64,000 nucleotides of DNA from the NCBI GenBank assembly GCA_963665935.1, contig OY762510.1, positions 3,534,001 to 3,598,000 on the forward strand, written 5' to 3'. The translations under genes and the position numbers were made by a program. This document shows positions 36,131 to 44,490 of this stretch, piece after piece. The stretch is from Syntrophus sp963665935. GTDB lineage: Bacteria > Desulfobacterota > Syntrophia > Syntrophales > Syntrophaceae. Every line of letters starts with the position of its first letter. The first letter of the stretch is position 1. The notes under the pieces are model-generated. The model worked only from the letters and a program-made list of their open reading frames with translations. It was not told the DNA's origin and ran no database searches.

Positions 36131-37535
36131 CGAGAAAAAAGAGAAAAAAGAGAAATTACCGCGACACAAGATGCCGGAACAGGACCCGAAGGTAAGGATC
36201 CACAATTACAATGAGGTTCCTATCGGCTACTCCGAAGAGACCGCCTTGAAAGAGGCGAGCCGCTGCATCCAATGCAAGAAGCCGGGCTGCCGCACCGGCT
36301 GCCCGGTAGGCGTTGACATTCCTGCCTTTATCAATCTGATTGCTGAAGGTAAGTTCATCGAAGCCGCCTGGAAACTGAAGGAAGACAGTGCGCTGCCGGC
36401 AGTCTGCGGTCGTGTCTGCCCGCAGGAGAGTCAGTGTGAAAAATTCTGTATCCTTGGCAAAAAGGATGAGCCAGTGGCCGTTGGCCGTCTGGAGCGATTC
36501 GCCGCGGATTATGAGCGGAACAGCGGTCAGGTCAAGATTCCGGAACTGGCCCCTAAAAATGGAAAGAAAGTGGCTGTTGTCGGGGCAGGACCTGCCGGTC
36601 TTACCGTTGCCGGCGACTTGATCAAATGGGGATATGATGTAACGATTTACGAAGCCCTTCATAAGCCCGGTGGAGTTCTGGTTTATGGTATTCCCGAATT
36701 CCGTCTGCCCAAGAGCATCGTGGAAGCCGAGATCAACTATCTCGAAAAACTGGGTGTGAAGGTCGTCTGCAATGCCGTTATCGGAAGACTTGAGACGATC
36801 GATGAGCTCTTCGCTGAAGGATATAACGCTGTGTTCCTGGGAGTCGGGGCCGGCGCCCCTGTCTTCATGGGTATTCCCGGTGAGAATCTCAGCGGCATAT
36901 ACTCTGCGAATGAGTACCTGACCCGTTCCAACCTGATGAAAGCCTATCTGTTCCCCGAATACGACACGCCCATTGTCAAAGGAAAAAATGTCGCCGTCAT
37001 CGGCGGCGGAAACGTGGCAATGGACTCCGTCAGAACGGCCTTACGACTTGGAGCGGACAATGCGTACATCATTTACCGCCGCAGTGAAGTCGAGCTTCCC
37101 GCGAGAGCAGAGGAAGTGCATCACGCGAAAGAAGAAGGCGTTCAGTTCAAACTGCTGACCAATCCCATCGAATATATCGGCGATGAAAACGGTTGGGTCA
37201 CGGGAATCAAATGTGTCGAGATGGAACTTGGTGAACCGGATCAATCCGGTCGTCGGAGACCGATCGAAAAGAAGGGCTCCGAATTTGTCATCAACTGCGA
37301 TACCGTCGTTGTTTCCGTAGGAACCAACGCCAACCCGATCATTCCCATGACCACTCCGGGTCTGGATACCAACAAATGGGGCTATATCGTGGCGGATGAG
37401 GAAACCGGAAAAACCAGCCGCGAAGGCGTTTACGCCGGCGGTGATATCGTTACCGGTTCAGCGACCGTTATCCTGGCCATGGGTGCCGGTAAAAAGGCGG
37501 CCGCGTCAATCCACGAATATCTGTCCAAGAAATAA
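36120..37535 (+). CDS. nfnB: Glutamate-synthase-small-subunit-like flavoprotein, NfnB-like
   Basis: A 471-residue protein with the dihydroprymidine dehydrogenase/GltD layout. The N-terminal cysteines CIQCKKPGCRTGCPV and CGRVCPQESQCEKFC hold two 4Fe-4S clusters; the FAD loop VVGAGPAGLTVAGDL lies near residue 145 and the NADPH loop AVIGGGNVAMDSVRTAL near residue 288. It overlaps the nfnA end and shares its operon. I chose ATG 36120 because AGGTG lies 9 bases upstream; a GTG at 36111 would add three residues. Lacking a large glutamate synthase subunit nearby, NfnB/SudA is the better name than gltD. Confidence 0.93.
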   Translation: MENNEKKEKKEKLPRHKMPEQDPKVRIHNYNEVPIGYSEETALKEASRCIQCKKPGCRTGCPVGVDIPAFINLIAEGKFIEAAWKLKEDSALPAVCGRVCPQESQCEKFCILGKKDEPVAVGRLERFAADYERNSGQVKIPELAPKNGKKVAVVGAGPAGLTVAGDLIKWGYDVTIYEALHKPGGVLVYGIPEFRLPKSIVEAEINYLEKLGVKVVCNAVIGRLETIDELFAEGYNAVFLGVGAGAPVFMGIPGENLSGIYSANEYLTRSNLMKAYLFPEYDTPIVKGKNVAVIGGGNVAMDSVRTALRLGADNAYIIYRRSEVELPARAEEVHHAKEEGVQFKLLTNPIEYIGDENGWVTGIKCVEMELGEPDQSGRRRPIEKKGSEFVINCDTVVVSVGTNANPIIPMTTPGLDTNKWGYIVADEETGKTSREGVYAGGDIVTGSATVILAMGAGKKAAASIHEYLSKK

Positions 37536-37562
37536 GCGATAACATATCAAACGTTTAAAACG

Positions 37563-37603
37563 AAACCCTTCCCTCGAAAGTATATGGGGGAAGGGTTTTT
37601 ATT
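37563..37603 (+). terminator. Terminator of the nfnAB operon
   Basis: AAACCCTTCCC pairs with GGGAAGGGTTT (11 bp) with a 14-base loop and a T run on the plus strand, 27 bases after the nfnB stop. Confidence 0.88.
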
Positions 37604-37633
37604 TGCAGGAATTCGTCACGCCGACACCCATCA

Positions 37634-38056
37634 TCATTCGAAGCCTAAATATGGCATCGGAGGCAGAAACCCGCTCCGCTCCCACATCCGCGCTGCTTCC
37701 GAGATGGAGATCCCCTCTGGTTTGCAATGCTCGCCGTCCCGCTCTCGCGGTCGCAGCATGCGGCAACCGTAAGGACGGTCCTCCCAGGGCAGTTCACAGC
37801 CGTTTGCCTGGTGGAAGATACAGCCCACTCTCTGGTCACGCTTTTTGTAATGGGGTCGAATGACTCGAGCCCTTATATCTGAATCCAAAAGCAGGATCAC
37901 GCCATACCTGCCGCTGTTCAATGCGTCCATGACCGCCTCCGCTGATCCAAACTCTGATGGCAGACAGTGACCAGGCTGCAGCTGACAGCATTTCCCCCCG
38001 CAGCGCACGCACATATCCGTCTCCCGGTAGCCCTCCATACCTCCCCCTGTATTCAT
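37634..38056 (-). CDS. YkgJ-family cysteine-cluster protein
   Basis: A 140-residue protein with the CXXCXXXCC cysteine cluster (CVRCGGKCC, residues 16-24) and downstream cysteines C31, CIFH, CELPWEDRPYGCRML. These proteins likely bind a zinc or Fe-S cluster; no function is established. The longer start at 38056 has no good ribosome site; ATG 38038 (MEGYRE) has a purine-rich GGGGGAGG just ahead of it and may be the true start. Converges on the nfnAB terminator. Confidence 0.85.
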   Translation of the reverse strand: MNTGGGMEGYRETDMCVRCGGKCCQLQPGHCLPSEFGSAEAVMDALNSGRYGVILLLDSDIRARVIRPHYKKRDQRVGCIFHQANGCELPWEDRPYGCRMLRPRERDGEHCKPEGISISEAARMWERSGFLPPMPYLGFE

Positions 38057-38183
38057 TTTGCTCTCTGATAACAGTGCCTCTTTAGGTTACCAGAAACACC
38101 CTAAAACATCGCTAGACAAACAGCAATTAAAACCCTTATTTCTGAAGAGTTTCACCCTTGGTCAGTCTGTAAGACTGTAGTTC

Positions 38184-38221
38184 AAAAAAACCCCGACGGA
38201 TTTCTCCATTGGGGTTTTTTT
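38184..38221. terminator. Bidirectional terminator
   Basis: AAAAAACCCC and GGGGTTTTTTT enclose a 16-base loop, with A and T runs on either side. It lies just past the stop of the small minus-strand gene at 38239. Confidence 0.85.
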
Positions 38222-38238
38222 GATAATGCAAGTTCAGA

Positions 38239-38466
38239 CTATTGGTTAATTATTTCTTTGATTATTTGTTCACATCCAGCCATGATTTCATTAAATACTA
38301 CAGGGGGAACATCGAGTCCCAATTCTTCGAAATGCTTTTCGCCTTGAGTCTTAATTTCTTTCAATGTTGCCAGAGGGTCCTCGGCTGCCAAACATTCTCC
38401 TATAACATCGTTGAATGCAAGTAACATCTGCTTCTTTTGTTCTTTCTTCCTTTGTCTTTTATTCAT
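38239..38466 (-). CDS. Small hypothetical protein, last host gene before the prophage
   Basis: A 75-residue acidic, alpha-helical protein. The N-terminus is very basic (MNKRQRKKEQKKQ), followed by helices and an acidic tail EQIIKEIINQ. A good AGGAG site lies 8 bases upstream of ATG 38466. I do not know its family. It is the last host gene before the prophage. Confidence 0.75.
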   Translation of the reverse strand: MNKRQRKKEQKKQMLLAFNDVIGECLAAEDPLATLKEIKTQGEKHFEELGLDVPPVVFNEIMAGCEQIIKEIINQ

Positions 38467-38572
38467 GTGAAGTATCTCCTTTGCCTTCTTATTACCATAA
38501 CGTCTCCAAGGGACAAAATAAATTAAGCTGTTTGTTCAAATATATTTGTCCCGATGTGATTATAAACGAAAA

Positions 38573-38606
38573 AAGAGGCTATGTGATTCCATAACCTCTT
38601 TTTTAT
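38573..38606. terminator. Hairpin terminator next to the attL fragment
   Basis: AAAAAAGAGGCTATG pairs with CATAACCTCTTTTTT around a short loop. It is placed directly after the tRNA 3' end on the minus strand, as expected for the terminator of the original tRNA gene. It belongs to the chromosomal flank of the attachment site. Confidence 0.8.
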
Positions 38607-38608
38607 TT

Positions 38609-38634
38609 TGGTCGGGGCGGCAGGATTTGAACCC
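38609..38634 (-). other. Prophage attachment site (attL): 3' fragment of a tRNA-Pro-like gene
   Basis: On the minus strand the sequence GGTTCAAATCCTGC and then CGCCCCGACCA reproduces the T loop, T-stem 3' side, acceptor 3' strand, A73 and CCA of a tRNA-Pro-like gene (C1:G72 type acceptor). The 5' side of the T stem already differs (ATGGG cannot pair well with CCTGC) and no cloverleaf precedes it, so homology ends near 38634. This is the truncated copy left when a phage integrates into a tRNA 3' end. The intact gene should be at the far end of the prophage beyond this window. Confidence 0.8.
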
Positions 38635-38659
38635 ATGATCGCCCTGTAAAATCAATTAC

Positions 38660-38711
38660 TTGCCGATTTTTGAGATTTTATTGAGAAATTGGAGATCTCA
38701 TGAATCGGCAA
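38660..38711. repeat. Interrupted inverted repeat beside attL
   Basis: TTGCCGATT-N3-GAGAT (38660-38676) is the mirror complement of ATCTC-N3-AATCGGCAA (38695-38711). Its position 26 bases inside the phage end suggests arm sites for recombination or a transcription stop; nothing decides between these. Confidence 0.6.
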
Positions 38712-38904
38712 ATTTTCTTCTCTACCCTACCCTACTGTAATCATCTCATCGACATAGTTTGCCGCACTATTGACCCGTCTCTATTTTTTTACGATTTCAT
38801 CAGCAATGTCCTCAATCGCAAGACATGAGCTCAATATTTTTTTATACCCATAAGTCAGACCCTAAAAGATTTGGGAAATAATAAATGATCACGGAGGATT
38901 AATC

Positions 38905-39117
38905 ATGATGCCAGAAACAGAAAAAATTTCCATACCCCTTTTGAAGAATGCGAAGACGATGAAAGAACTTATTGACGACTCCGCAGCCAAGCTGCGGGAA
39001 GAGCTTCGAAGATTTCCCGATAAAATCATGGGACAGCATCGCCATGTCACCTACTGTGGAACGATCGATTATTCAGCATTCTACCAGGTCTATTACTCAG
39101 CGCCAGGCAAGGCTTGA
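38905..39117 (+). CDS. Hypothetical phage protein, first prophage gene
   Basis: A 70-residue protein with the start MMPETEKISIPLL and a GGAGG site upstream. The middle is a charged helix (KTMKELIDDSAAKLREELRRFPDK). No family recognised. It precedes the plus-strand early block directly. Confidence 0.7.
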   Translation: MMPETEKISIPLLKNAKTMKELIDDSAAKLREELRRFPDKIMGQHRHVTYCGTIDYSAFYQVYYSAPGKA

Positions 39118-39135
39118 TCTTAAATTAAAAACATC

Positions 39136-39999
39136 ATGGCCAAAGCAATAGACCATAAACCGGTGGATAAGGCCGGCATCACCCCTGAGGCCATCCTCTG
39201 TGAACGGGTCGGCAATCCCATCATGCCGGTCAGTGCCTGCAGGACCCGTTATAAGCAGGCCTTGGAAAACAGGGAGATGGGCTTGAGACATCTTCAGGAA
39301 TGCATCGGCTGCTCGCAGGGACAGGAAGTTTCAATACAAGCAACGACGGAGGAAGAAATGGGAAAAAAAGGAAAATGCGAATGTTGCGGAAGAGACGATC
39401 TGAGCCTCCCGCAGAAGGTTTTCGATAAGGACGTCTGTGGCTTCTGCCGGGCAGCGTTATTATCTGCAAAGGAGTATGATCTCGGATTCGACGACGTCCA
39501 AGAAATCATCAGGGAAAGGGCTACGAATCTGAAGCCCGGAATCAATCCCCCCGCCGACTGGCCTTGGCTTGGGGTCACGACTGGGATTGACGTCACGAAA
39601 TCTACCATACAACCTTCTCTTCCAGAACAATCCGGAGAAATGCCGGAGATGCCGGCAGCAGAATCGCCCGTAGTCTTACCCGGGCAGAATGAAAATGCGA
39701 AAGAAGACCAGGATACAGCGGCCCTGGAAACTCTCAACCGAATCAATGTCATGCTGAACCGCAAGGAGGAAATGGTAAATCTCGCCTGCGTCATGATGCG
39801 CGAAAACCTGAAGACGGTCAGTGATGTTCGATTGAAAGAACGGAATGTCATCTACATCGATCTCAGCAATGAACCGGAGCTATCCGCTTGGCTGCATTCC
39901 CAGGGGCAGAAGAACAGGCGTTCGAATCCCACCGACCAGGTCCTTGCCATCCTCGATGCGAACATGGCCACTGACCTCCTCCAGGAAGAAATCCTGTGA
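39136..39999 (+). CDS. Phage protein with cysteine-rich zinc-finger-like segment
   Basis: A 287-residue protein. Residues 55-115 hold paired cysteines: CIGC, then CECCGRDDLSLPQKVF and CGFC, probably a zinc site. The middle is rich in Pro and Glu and of low order; the C-terminus is helical (ALETLNRINVMLNRKEEMV). I do not recognise a family. It is in the early region and may regulate transcription or replication; that is a guess from the zinc site and location. Confidence 0.72.
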   Translation: MAKAIDHKPVDKAGITPEAILCERVGNPIMPVSACRTRYKQALENREMGLRHLQECIGCSQGQEVSIQATTEEEMGKKGKCECCGRDDLSLPQKVFDKDVCGFCRAALLSAKEYDLGFDDVQEIIRERATNLKPGINPPADWPWLGVTTGIDVTKSTIQPSLPEQSGEMPEMPAAESPVVLPGQNENAKEDQDTAALETLNRINVMLNRKEEMVNLACVMMRENLKTVSDVRLKERNVIYIDLSNEPELSAWLHSQGQKNRRSNPTDQVLAILDANMATDLLQEEIL

Positions 40000-40277
40000 T
40001 GGAGAAGCCCCCGGGAAAGTATGAAGAAATAGGAGCCAAAGTCGGCAGACTGGTCGACCGGAAACAGAAGGCCTATGGCCGTTCCTTCGACCAGTCTGGT
40101 GAGATCATCAAAATACTCTACCCCAACGGGATCCACCCCGACCAGTACGACGACCTCCTGGCCATGATCCGGGTGATCGACAAACTCTTCCGGATCGCCA
40201 ACCAGAAAGAGGCATTTGACGAGAACCCCTGGCAGGACATCGCCGGCTACGGTCTATTGAAATGCAACTGGTCTTGA
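39999..40277 (+). CDS. Small phage protein resembling nucleotide-modification-associated domain 1 (DUF1599)
   Basis: A 92-residue protein with KQKAYGRSFDQSGEI and YDDLLAMIRVIDKLFRIANQ followed by DIAGYGLL. The order Tyr-Gly-x-Ser-Phe, then charged helix with DKLxR and a final DxAGY, is the pattern of small phage proteins in the DUF1599/Nmad1 group, thought to be linked to base or nucleotide metabolism. The start overlaps the upstream stop (TGATG). Moderate confidence in the family, none in function. Confidence 0.7.
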   Translation: MEKPPGKYEEIGAKVGRLVDRKQKAYGRSFDQSGEIIKILYPNGIHPDQYDDLLAMIRVIDKLFRIANQKEAFDENPWQDIAGYGLLKCNWS

Positions 40278-40289
40278 CGGGGTACTTTT

Positions 40290-40363
40290 GGGAAATGGGG
40301 GAGCACCATGACCGTTGGAATGCCTACGAGGGAAAGGACCGTCCTCCCTGCCCCCCATTTCCC
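40290..40363. repeat. 12-bp inverted repeat in the early-region gap
   Basis: GGGAAATGGGGG (40290-40301) is the exact reverse complement of CCCCCATTTCCC (40352-40363), 50 bases apart. The gap between the genes ending at 40277 and starting at 40502 has no open frame; this repeat and a nearby small GGGTC/GACCC hairpin are all I see. Confidence 0.6.
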
Positions 40364-40501
40364 CTATCTCGAAAATCTTTACAAGTGTCTACAGCTCTAG
40401 GAAAGGGGCGGGTCCTTCGCCGACCCCTGAATATGATACGGGACGCGGACCCTCAAAATTCGTGTCCGGGTGTGCAGTAAAAATCATGGGACTTTGGGAC
40501 T

Positions 40502-40798
40502 ATGGGCGAATTGAATGGTGAACAAGACGGTCAAAAGGTGACCTGCCCGTCCTGCGGCGGAGAACGCCTGGCGAAATACGGGAAGACAAAAGCGGGGCTG
40601 CAGAAATACCGCTGCCTTAATGACAACTGCCGCCGTCAGTTCATTGCCGGATCGGCTCACCGGATCGATGCAGAAATCAAGAAGACCGTGATCGGACTGC
40701 TGAAGCAAGGTGTTGCTCCGACTGTCATCTTTAAATCCGTCTCCGGAATCTCCCTCCGGCATATCCGGGAATTGCGAAGAAAGCTGACGACCTTATGA
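40502..40798 (+). CDS. Zinc-ribbon and helix-turn-helix protein of InsA type
   Basis: A 98-residue protein. A zinc ribbon (CPSCGGERLAKYGKTKAGLQ, then CLNDNC) is followed by a helical HTH-like part ending RELRRKL. This is the arrangement of the first protein of IS1 and of the zinc-binding module of transposases, but no transposase frame follows, so it is more likely a phage DNA-binding protein. It overlaps the helicase by four bases (ATGA). Confidence 0.7.
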   Translation: MGELNGEQDGQKVTCPSCGGERLAKYGKTKAGLQKYRCLNDNCRRQFIAGSAHRIDAEIKKTVIGLLKQGVAPTVIFKSVSGISLRHIRELRRKLTTL

Positions 40799-42393
40799 CG
40801 AGCCCGGAAGATCAGAGTCCCGACAAGTCCACTGAAAACATCCCCCTGGAGGATATCCGCCGGCAAGTGGAAGAACGGGTCGCCCAGGAGGCGGCTGTTC
40901 CCGACGCATCGGGAGAAGACAAGCCGGAAATCACCAGCGAGTTTATCCAGGATTGCCTGAGGGCCAATGAACTAGGCGACGGAACCCTCTATGCCGCCGA
41001 GTTTCGAAACCGTTTTCTTTTCTGCAAAAACACCCAGGAGTGGTTTGAATGGTCAGGCCACTATTGGCAGAGGGACGCCATGAATCACAGTCTGGCAGCT
41101 GTGGAGAAAATCGTCGATCACTACCTGATCGAATGCAGGGGGGTCTCAAACCGGATTATCGAAATGACGACCTCCGAAGATCCGGATCCGGATGAATTGA
41201 AGAAGCTTAAATCAACTCAGTCAAATCTGTTGAAGCGTGTTTCACAGCTGCGCGCCGACAAACGCCGCACGGCCTGCCTGAAATTCGCCCACACCATTGA
41301 AAACCCAATCGCCATCACAGGAGAAGAATTCGATATGAACCCAATGCTCTTTCCCAGCCGGAATGGAGTCATCGATCTGGAAACGGGACTCCTCCATCCC
41401 GGCTGGCCAGGGGATTACCTTTCCCTGGCATCACCCGTGGAATTCACCGGGATCGACACCCCGGCGCCCATCTGGGAGCGCTCCCTCATGGAGATCTTCA
41501 ACGGCAACGAGGACCTCGTTGCATACCTGAACCGCCTCTTCGGCTACTGTATGACCGGGCTCGTCCAGGAGAAGGTGTTTCCCGTTCTCTACGGGCGCAC
41601 CGGCTGGAACGGTCGCTCCCTGATCGTCGAGACGATCAGCTACTGCATGGGAGCCCTGGCGGGATCGATCCCATCGGAGATGCTCCTCTCGCAGAAGTAC
41701 GGCAAGTCTTCATCGGGACCGAGTCCCGACATCATGTCCCTGAAGGGGATCCGCCTGGCCTTCGCCTCGGAGATCGACGAGGGCCAGCGATTCAGCACCT
41801 CCAAGGTCAAATGGCTGACCGGCAAGGACGAACTGACCGGCCGGAATCCTCACGACAAATATCCCACCCGTTTCAGACCGACGCACAAGCTCATGGTCAT
41901 GACCAACACCCAGCCCCAGGCTCCTCCCAATGACAAGGCCTTCTGGGAGCGCCTGCACCTGATCCCCTTCACCATCAGTTTCGTCAACCGCGATCCTCAG
42001 GAATCGCATGAGCGCCGGGCGATTCTCGACCTCGACCGCCAGGTCCTGCAGGAAGCTTCAGGTATTCTGGCCTGGCTGGTTCGAGGCTGCCTGCTCTGGC
42101 AGAAGGAAGGCCTGAAACCGCCACGGGAGATTACGGACGCCACAGAGCAGTACCGCAGGGATGAGGATCTGCTCGCCGATTTCATCGACGAATGCTGCAT
42201 CATCGAACCGGGCGCAAAAGAGAAGGCCTCTATCCTCTATACGCGGTTTGTTGACTGGTACCACGAGAACGTCGGCAAAAAGGAAAAGACCGGCACCTGG
42301 TTCGGAAAGCACCTTGCCCAGAAATATGAAAAGAACAAATCCGAGGGCTGCGTGATGTACCACGGCATTATGATCAAAGAACGGGGAGAGTAG
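40795..42393 (+). CDS. P4-type phage helicase/primase (SF3), with Arg in the Walker A position
   Basis: A 532-residue DNA replication protein of the D5/P4 family. The ATP loop near residue 264 reads GRTGWNGRSL: a Lys to Arg substitution at the usual GKS position. The Walker B-like DxxLxxxRLAFASEIDEGQ and the sensor segment KLMVMTNTQPQAP follow, and PFTISFVNRD marks the D5 domain end. A primase part is probably limited to the N-terminus (D5-N). The adjacent 42823 gene carries the CHC2/Toprim primase. The substitution occurs in some related phage proteins; I note it without calling the enzyme dead. Confidence 0.9.
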   Translation: MTSPEDQSPDKSTENIPLEDIRRQVEERVAQEAAVPDASGEDKPEITSEFIQDCLRANELGDGTLYAAEFRNRFLFCKNTQEWFEWSGHYWQRDAMNHSLAAVEKIVDHYLIECRGVSNRIIEMTTSEDPDPDELKKLKSTQSNLLKRVSQLRADKRRTACLKFAHTIENPIAITGEEFDMNPMLFPSRNGVIDLETGLLHPGWPGDYLSLASPVEFTGIDTPAPIWERSLMEIFNGNEDLVAYLNRLFGYCMTGLVQEKVFPVLYGRTGWNGRSLIVETISYCMGALAGSIPSEMLLSQKYGKSSSGPSPDIMSLKGIRLAFASEIDEGQRFSTSKVKWLTGKDELTGRNPHDKYPTRFRPTHKLMVMTNTQPQAPPNDKAFWERLHLIPFTISFVNRDPQESHERRAILDLDRQVLQEASGILAWLVRGCLLWQKEGLKPPREITDATEQYRRDEDLLADFIDECCIIEPGAKEKASILYTRFVDWYHENVGKKEKTGTWFGKHLAQKYEKNKSEGCVMYHGIMIKERGE

Positions 42394-42822
42394 GAAGGTC
42401 ATAAGGGGAATCATCGCAACATGGATATTCGGAATAGAATCAGAACAAAATCCGGCAAACCGGGAAACTATCCAGGAAAACCGGGGAGGGTCTGAAAAAT
42501 GACCTTATCTTTTCAGCGCACTTCAACTAACCGTTATCATTTAGAATCTGACGTAGACGGTTTGGATTGCCTGAATTTTTTCGGGGAGGGTGGCGGGTCT
42601 GGCCACTGTTTTTACGTACGACGTTTTTTATATTTTTTTAGATCCATATAAATAAGGCGTAACTATCCAACTATCCCCGTAAGGGGGGGCTTTATATATA
42701 ATAATTATAAATAATGAATAAAAATAAATAGATATAAAAAAAGAAGAAAAAAAAGGAAAAAGCGGTGAATTCGACGATTAATGAACGATTACGCGCATAT
42801 AAGCCAACGGGGATAGTTTGAA
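42394..42822. other. AT-rich non-coding region between helicase and primase genes, candidate origin
   Basis: About 430 bases without a gene. The right half (from about 42630) is unusually AT-rich within a GC-rich prophage. It has a tandem AACTATCC pair, and AACTATCCCCGT at 42669-42680 is repeated in inverse orientation at 42807-42818, just before the primase start. A CCCC-GTAA-GGGG hairpin lies next to the left copy. Position and composition fit a replication origin or a regulated promoter. Confidence 0.55.
42669..42818. repeat. 12-bp inverted repeat bracketing the AT-rich segment
   Basis: AACTATCCCCGT at 42669-42680 and its exact reverse complement ACGGGGATAGTT at 42807-42818. The left copy is preceded by a further AACTATCC. 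See the origin candidate. Confidence 0.75.
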
Positions 42823-44193
42823 ATGAACGTCCTGGCTTTGGCTCAGAAAAAAGTGAAGCTCCGAAAGGCCGCCTCGACCCATGGCGGGGAATGGCACGGG
42901 CCGTGCCCCGGCTGCGGCGGCAAAGACCGGTTTCATGTCTGGCCGGATCAGAACGAGGGGAAAGGCGGATACTGGTGCCGCTCCTGCGGGAAGACCGGCG
43001 ACAACATCCAATTCCTGCGCGACTTCTCCGGTTTGTCCTTTGCCGAGGCCTGCGCGGAACTGGGGATCTCCCTGCAGGATCGGCAATCCGCGCCTGCAGC
43101 TGCGACGTTGCGATCTCCCAGGCCCCCGGCGATTCCGGAGCCCACTTCCTTTACCCCCGCCGTCCATCCATTGCCCGCGGATCTCTGGCAGGAAAAGGCG
43201 GAGAAGTTCCTGGAGTGGTCCCAGGAGAGGCTCCTCTGGAATTCCGATGTCATCGCCTGGCTGGAGGAGCGGGGAATCGGCCTGCAGACCGCCAAGGATT
43301 ACCGACTCGGATGGAATCCGGGAGAGAACGGAAAGGACCTCTATCGAGCCCGCAAATCCTGGGGCCTCGACGAAGCCTTCCGCGAAGACGGCAAACCGAA
43401 AGCTCTCTGGATTCCCAAGGGACTGGTTATCCCGTACATTGTCGACGGAGTCCTGTACCGGATAAGGATCCGCCGGCCGGAAGGCAATCCCCGCTACTAC
43501 GTCCTGCCGGGATCGTCCATGGCGGTCATGGCGATCGGTGCTGAGCGGCGGGCTTTCGTGGTGGTGGAATCGGAGCTTGACGCTATTGCCTGCGCCGAGG
43601 CCTGTCCCTTGGCCGGGGCTATCGCCCTGGGATCCGTCTCGGCGAAACCGGACGCGGAGGCGGAGACCTCCCTGAGAAAGGCCCTGTCGATCCTCCTGGC
43701 TTTGGACTACGACGAGGCGGGCAAGAAGGCCGTCGCCTGGTGGACGGAGCATTTTCAGAATTGCAGCCGCTGGCCCGTACCGAAGGGAAAGGACCCGGGC
43801 GACGCCCGCCGCATGGGGATGGACCTTGGAGCGTGGATCAAGGCGGGGTTGCCGCCAGCCTTGACGATGGACTTCGGTAAAAAACCGGCGGTACATTCCC
43901 ATACCCCGGAGACGAAAACCGAAGAACGCCCCCCGCAGCAGCACACTGATGATATGAAACTCAGTGTCGATCTTCCCGCGTCCATCCGGGAACTCTTCGA
44001 TCTCCTGCGAAAAAACAGGGGCGTGCGGATCGTCAATTCCCCGAACCGTTACACGGTCCTGAGGAACGGAAAATACGTCGGCGGCCGGATCAACGAGCTG
44101 GTCTTCCGCGTCCCGGAAGTGACGGACTACCTTCTCAGTCATCCGGAGGAACTTATTGACGCCTCGAATCTGATTATGGAGACGGAACATTGA
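42823..44193 (+). CDS. Phage DNA primase with CHC2 zinc finger and Toprim domain
   Basis: A 456-residue primase. The N-terminal zinc finger has CPGCGG near residue 27 and CRSCG near residue 52, and the FAEACAELG helix follows. The Toprim core is VVVESELDAIACAEA near residue 245 and ALDYDEAGKKA near residue 290. It synthesises RNA primers for the P4-type helicase upstream. The C-terminal 130 residues are not a known module to me (Pro-rich linker, then KNRGVRIVNSPNRYTVL). A long open frame on the opposite strand is a shadow. Translation is coupled to the next gene by a four-base overlap. Confidence 0.92.
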   Translation: MNVLALAQKKVKLRKAASTHGGEWHGPCPGCGGKDRFHVWPDQNEGKGGYWCRSCGKTGDNIQFLRDFSGLSFAEACAELGISLQDRQSAPAAATLRSPRPPAIPEPTSFTPAVHPLPADLWQEKAEKFLEWSQERLLWNSDVIAWLEERGIGLQTAKDYRLGWNPGENGKDLYRARKSWGLDEAFREDGKPKALWIPKGLVIPYIVDGVLYRIRIRRPEGNPRYYVLPGSSMAVMAIGAERRAFVVVESELDAIACAEACPLAGAIALGSVSAKPDAEAETSLRKALSILLALDYDEAGKKAVAWWTEHFQNCSRWPVPKGKDPGDARRMGMDLGAWIKAGLPPALTMDFGKKPAVHSHTPETKTEERPPQQHTDDMKLSVDLPASIRELFDLLRKNRGVRIVNSPNRYTVLRNGKYVGGRINELVFRVPEVTDYLLSHPEELIDASNLIMETEH

Positions 44194-44489
44194 AACCTCT
44201 TTTCATACCTCTGAAGTCTGAACATTATGAAGCATTTAAAGACGGCTCGAAAGGCGATGAACTCAGATTGTATGGGCCACGCTGGAATCATGGAACCTGT
44301 GTTATCGGCAGGGAGGTTATCCTGTCAAAGGGATACGGGAAGCAAAATCGAATGAAGGGCGAAATCTGGAAGTTTAAGAAGCAGCATGGTTCGACATTCG
44401 GATCCACGTACAAAAAAACGATCCTGGAGATTTATGGAACTCTGGATGTCGATATCGCCTGCATATCCATCAAGCTGACCGCCTTCTGA
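44190..44489 (+). CDS. Small ASCH-domain-like phage protein
   Basis: A 99-residue protein. KPLFIPLKSEHYEAFKDGSK, then DELRLYGPRWN and REVILSKGYGKQNRMKGEI follow the pattern of ASCH/PUA-like beta barrels, which bind RNA or modified bases. The ASCH call is by pattern, not by a strict motif. Overlaps the primase stop by four bases. Confidence 0.65.
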   Translation: MKPLFIPLKSEHYEAFKDGSKGDELRLYGPRWNHGTCVIGREVILSKGYGKQNRMKGEIWKFKKQHGSTFGSTYKKTILEIYGTLDVDIACISIKLTAF

Positions 44490-44490
44490 C

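Noticed and set aside
42778..44190. Long minus-strand open frame opposite the primase gene
   Set aside because: It lies fully over a gene with clear CHC2 and Toprim motifs; low-complexity Arg/Gly/Leu composition of a GC-rich shadow; no ribosome site.
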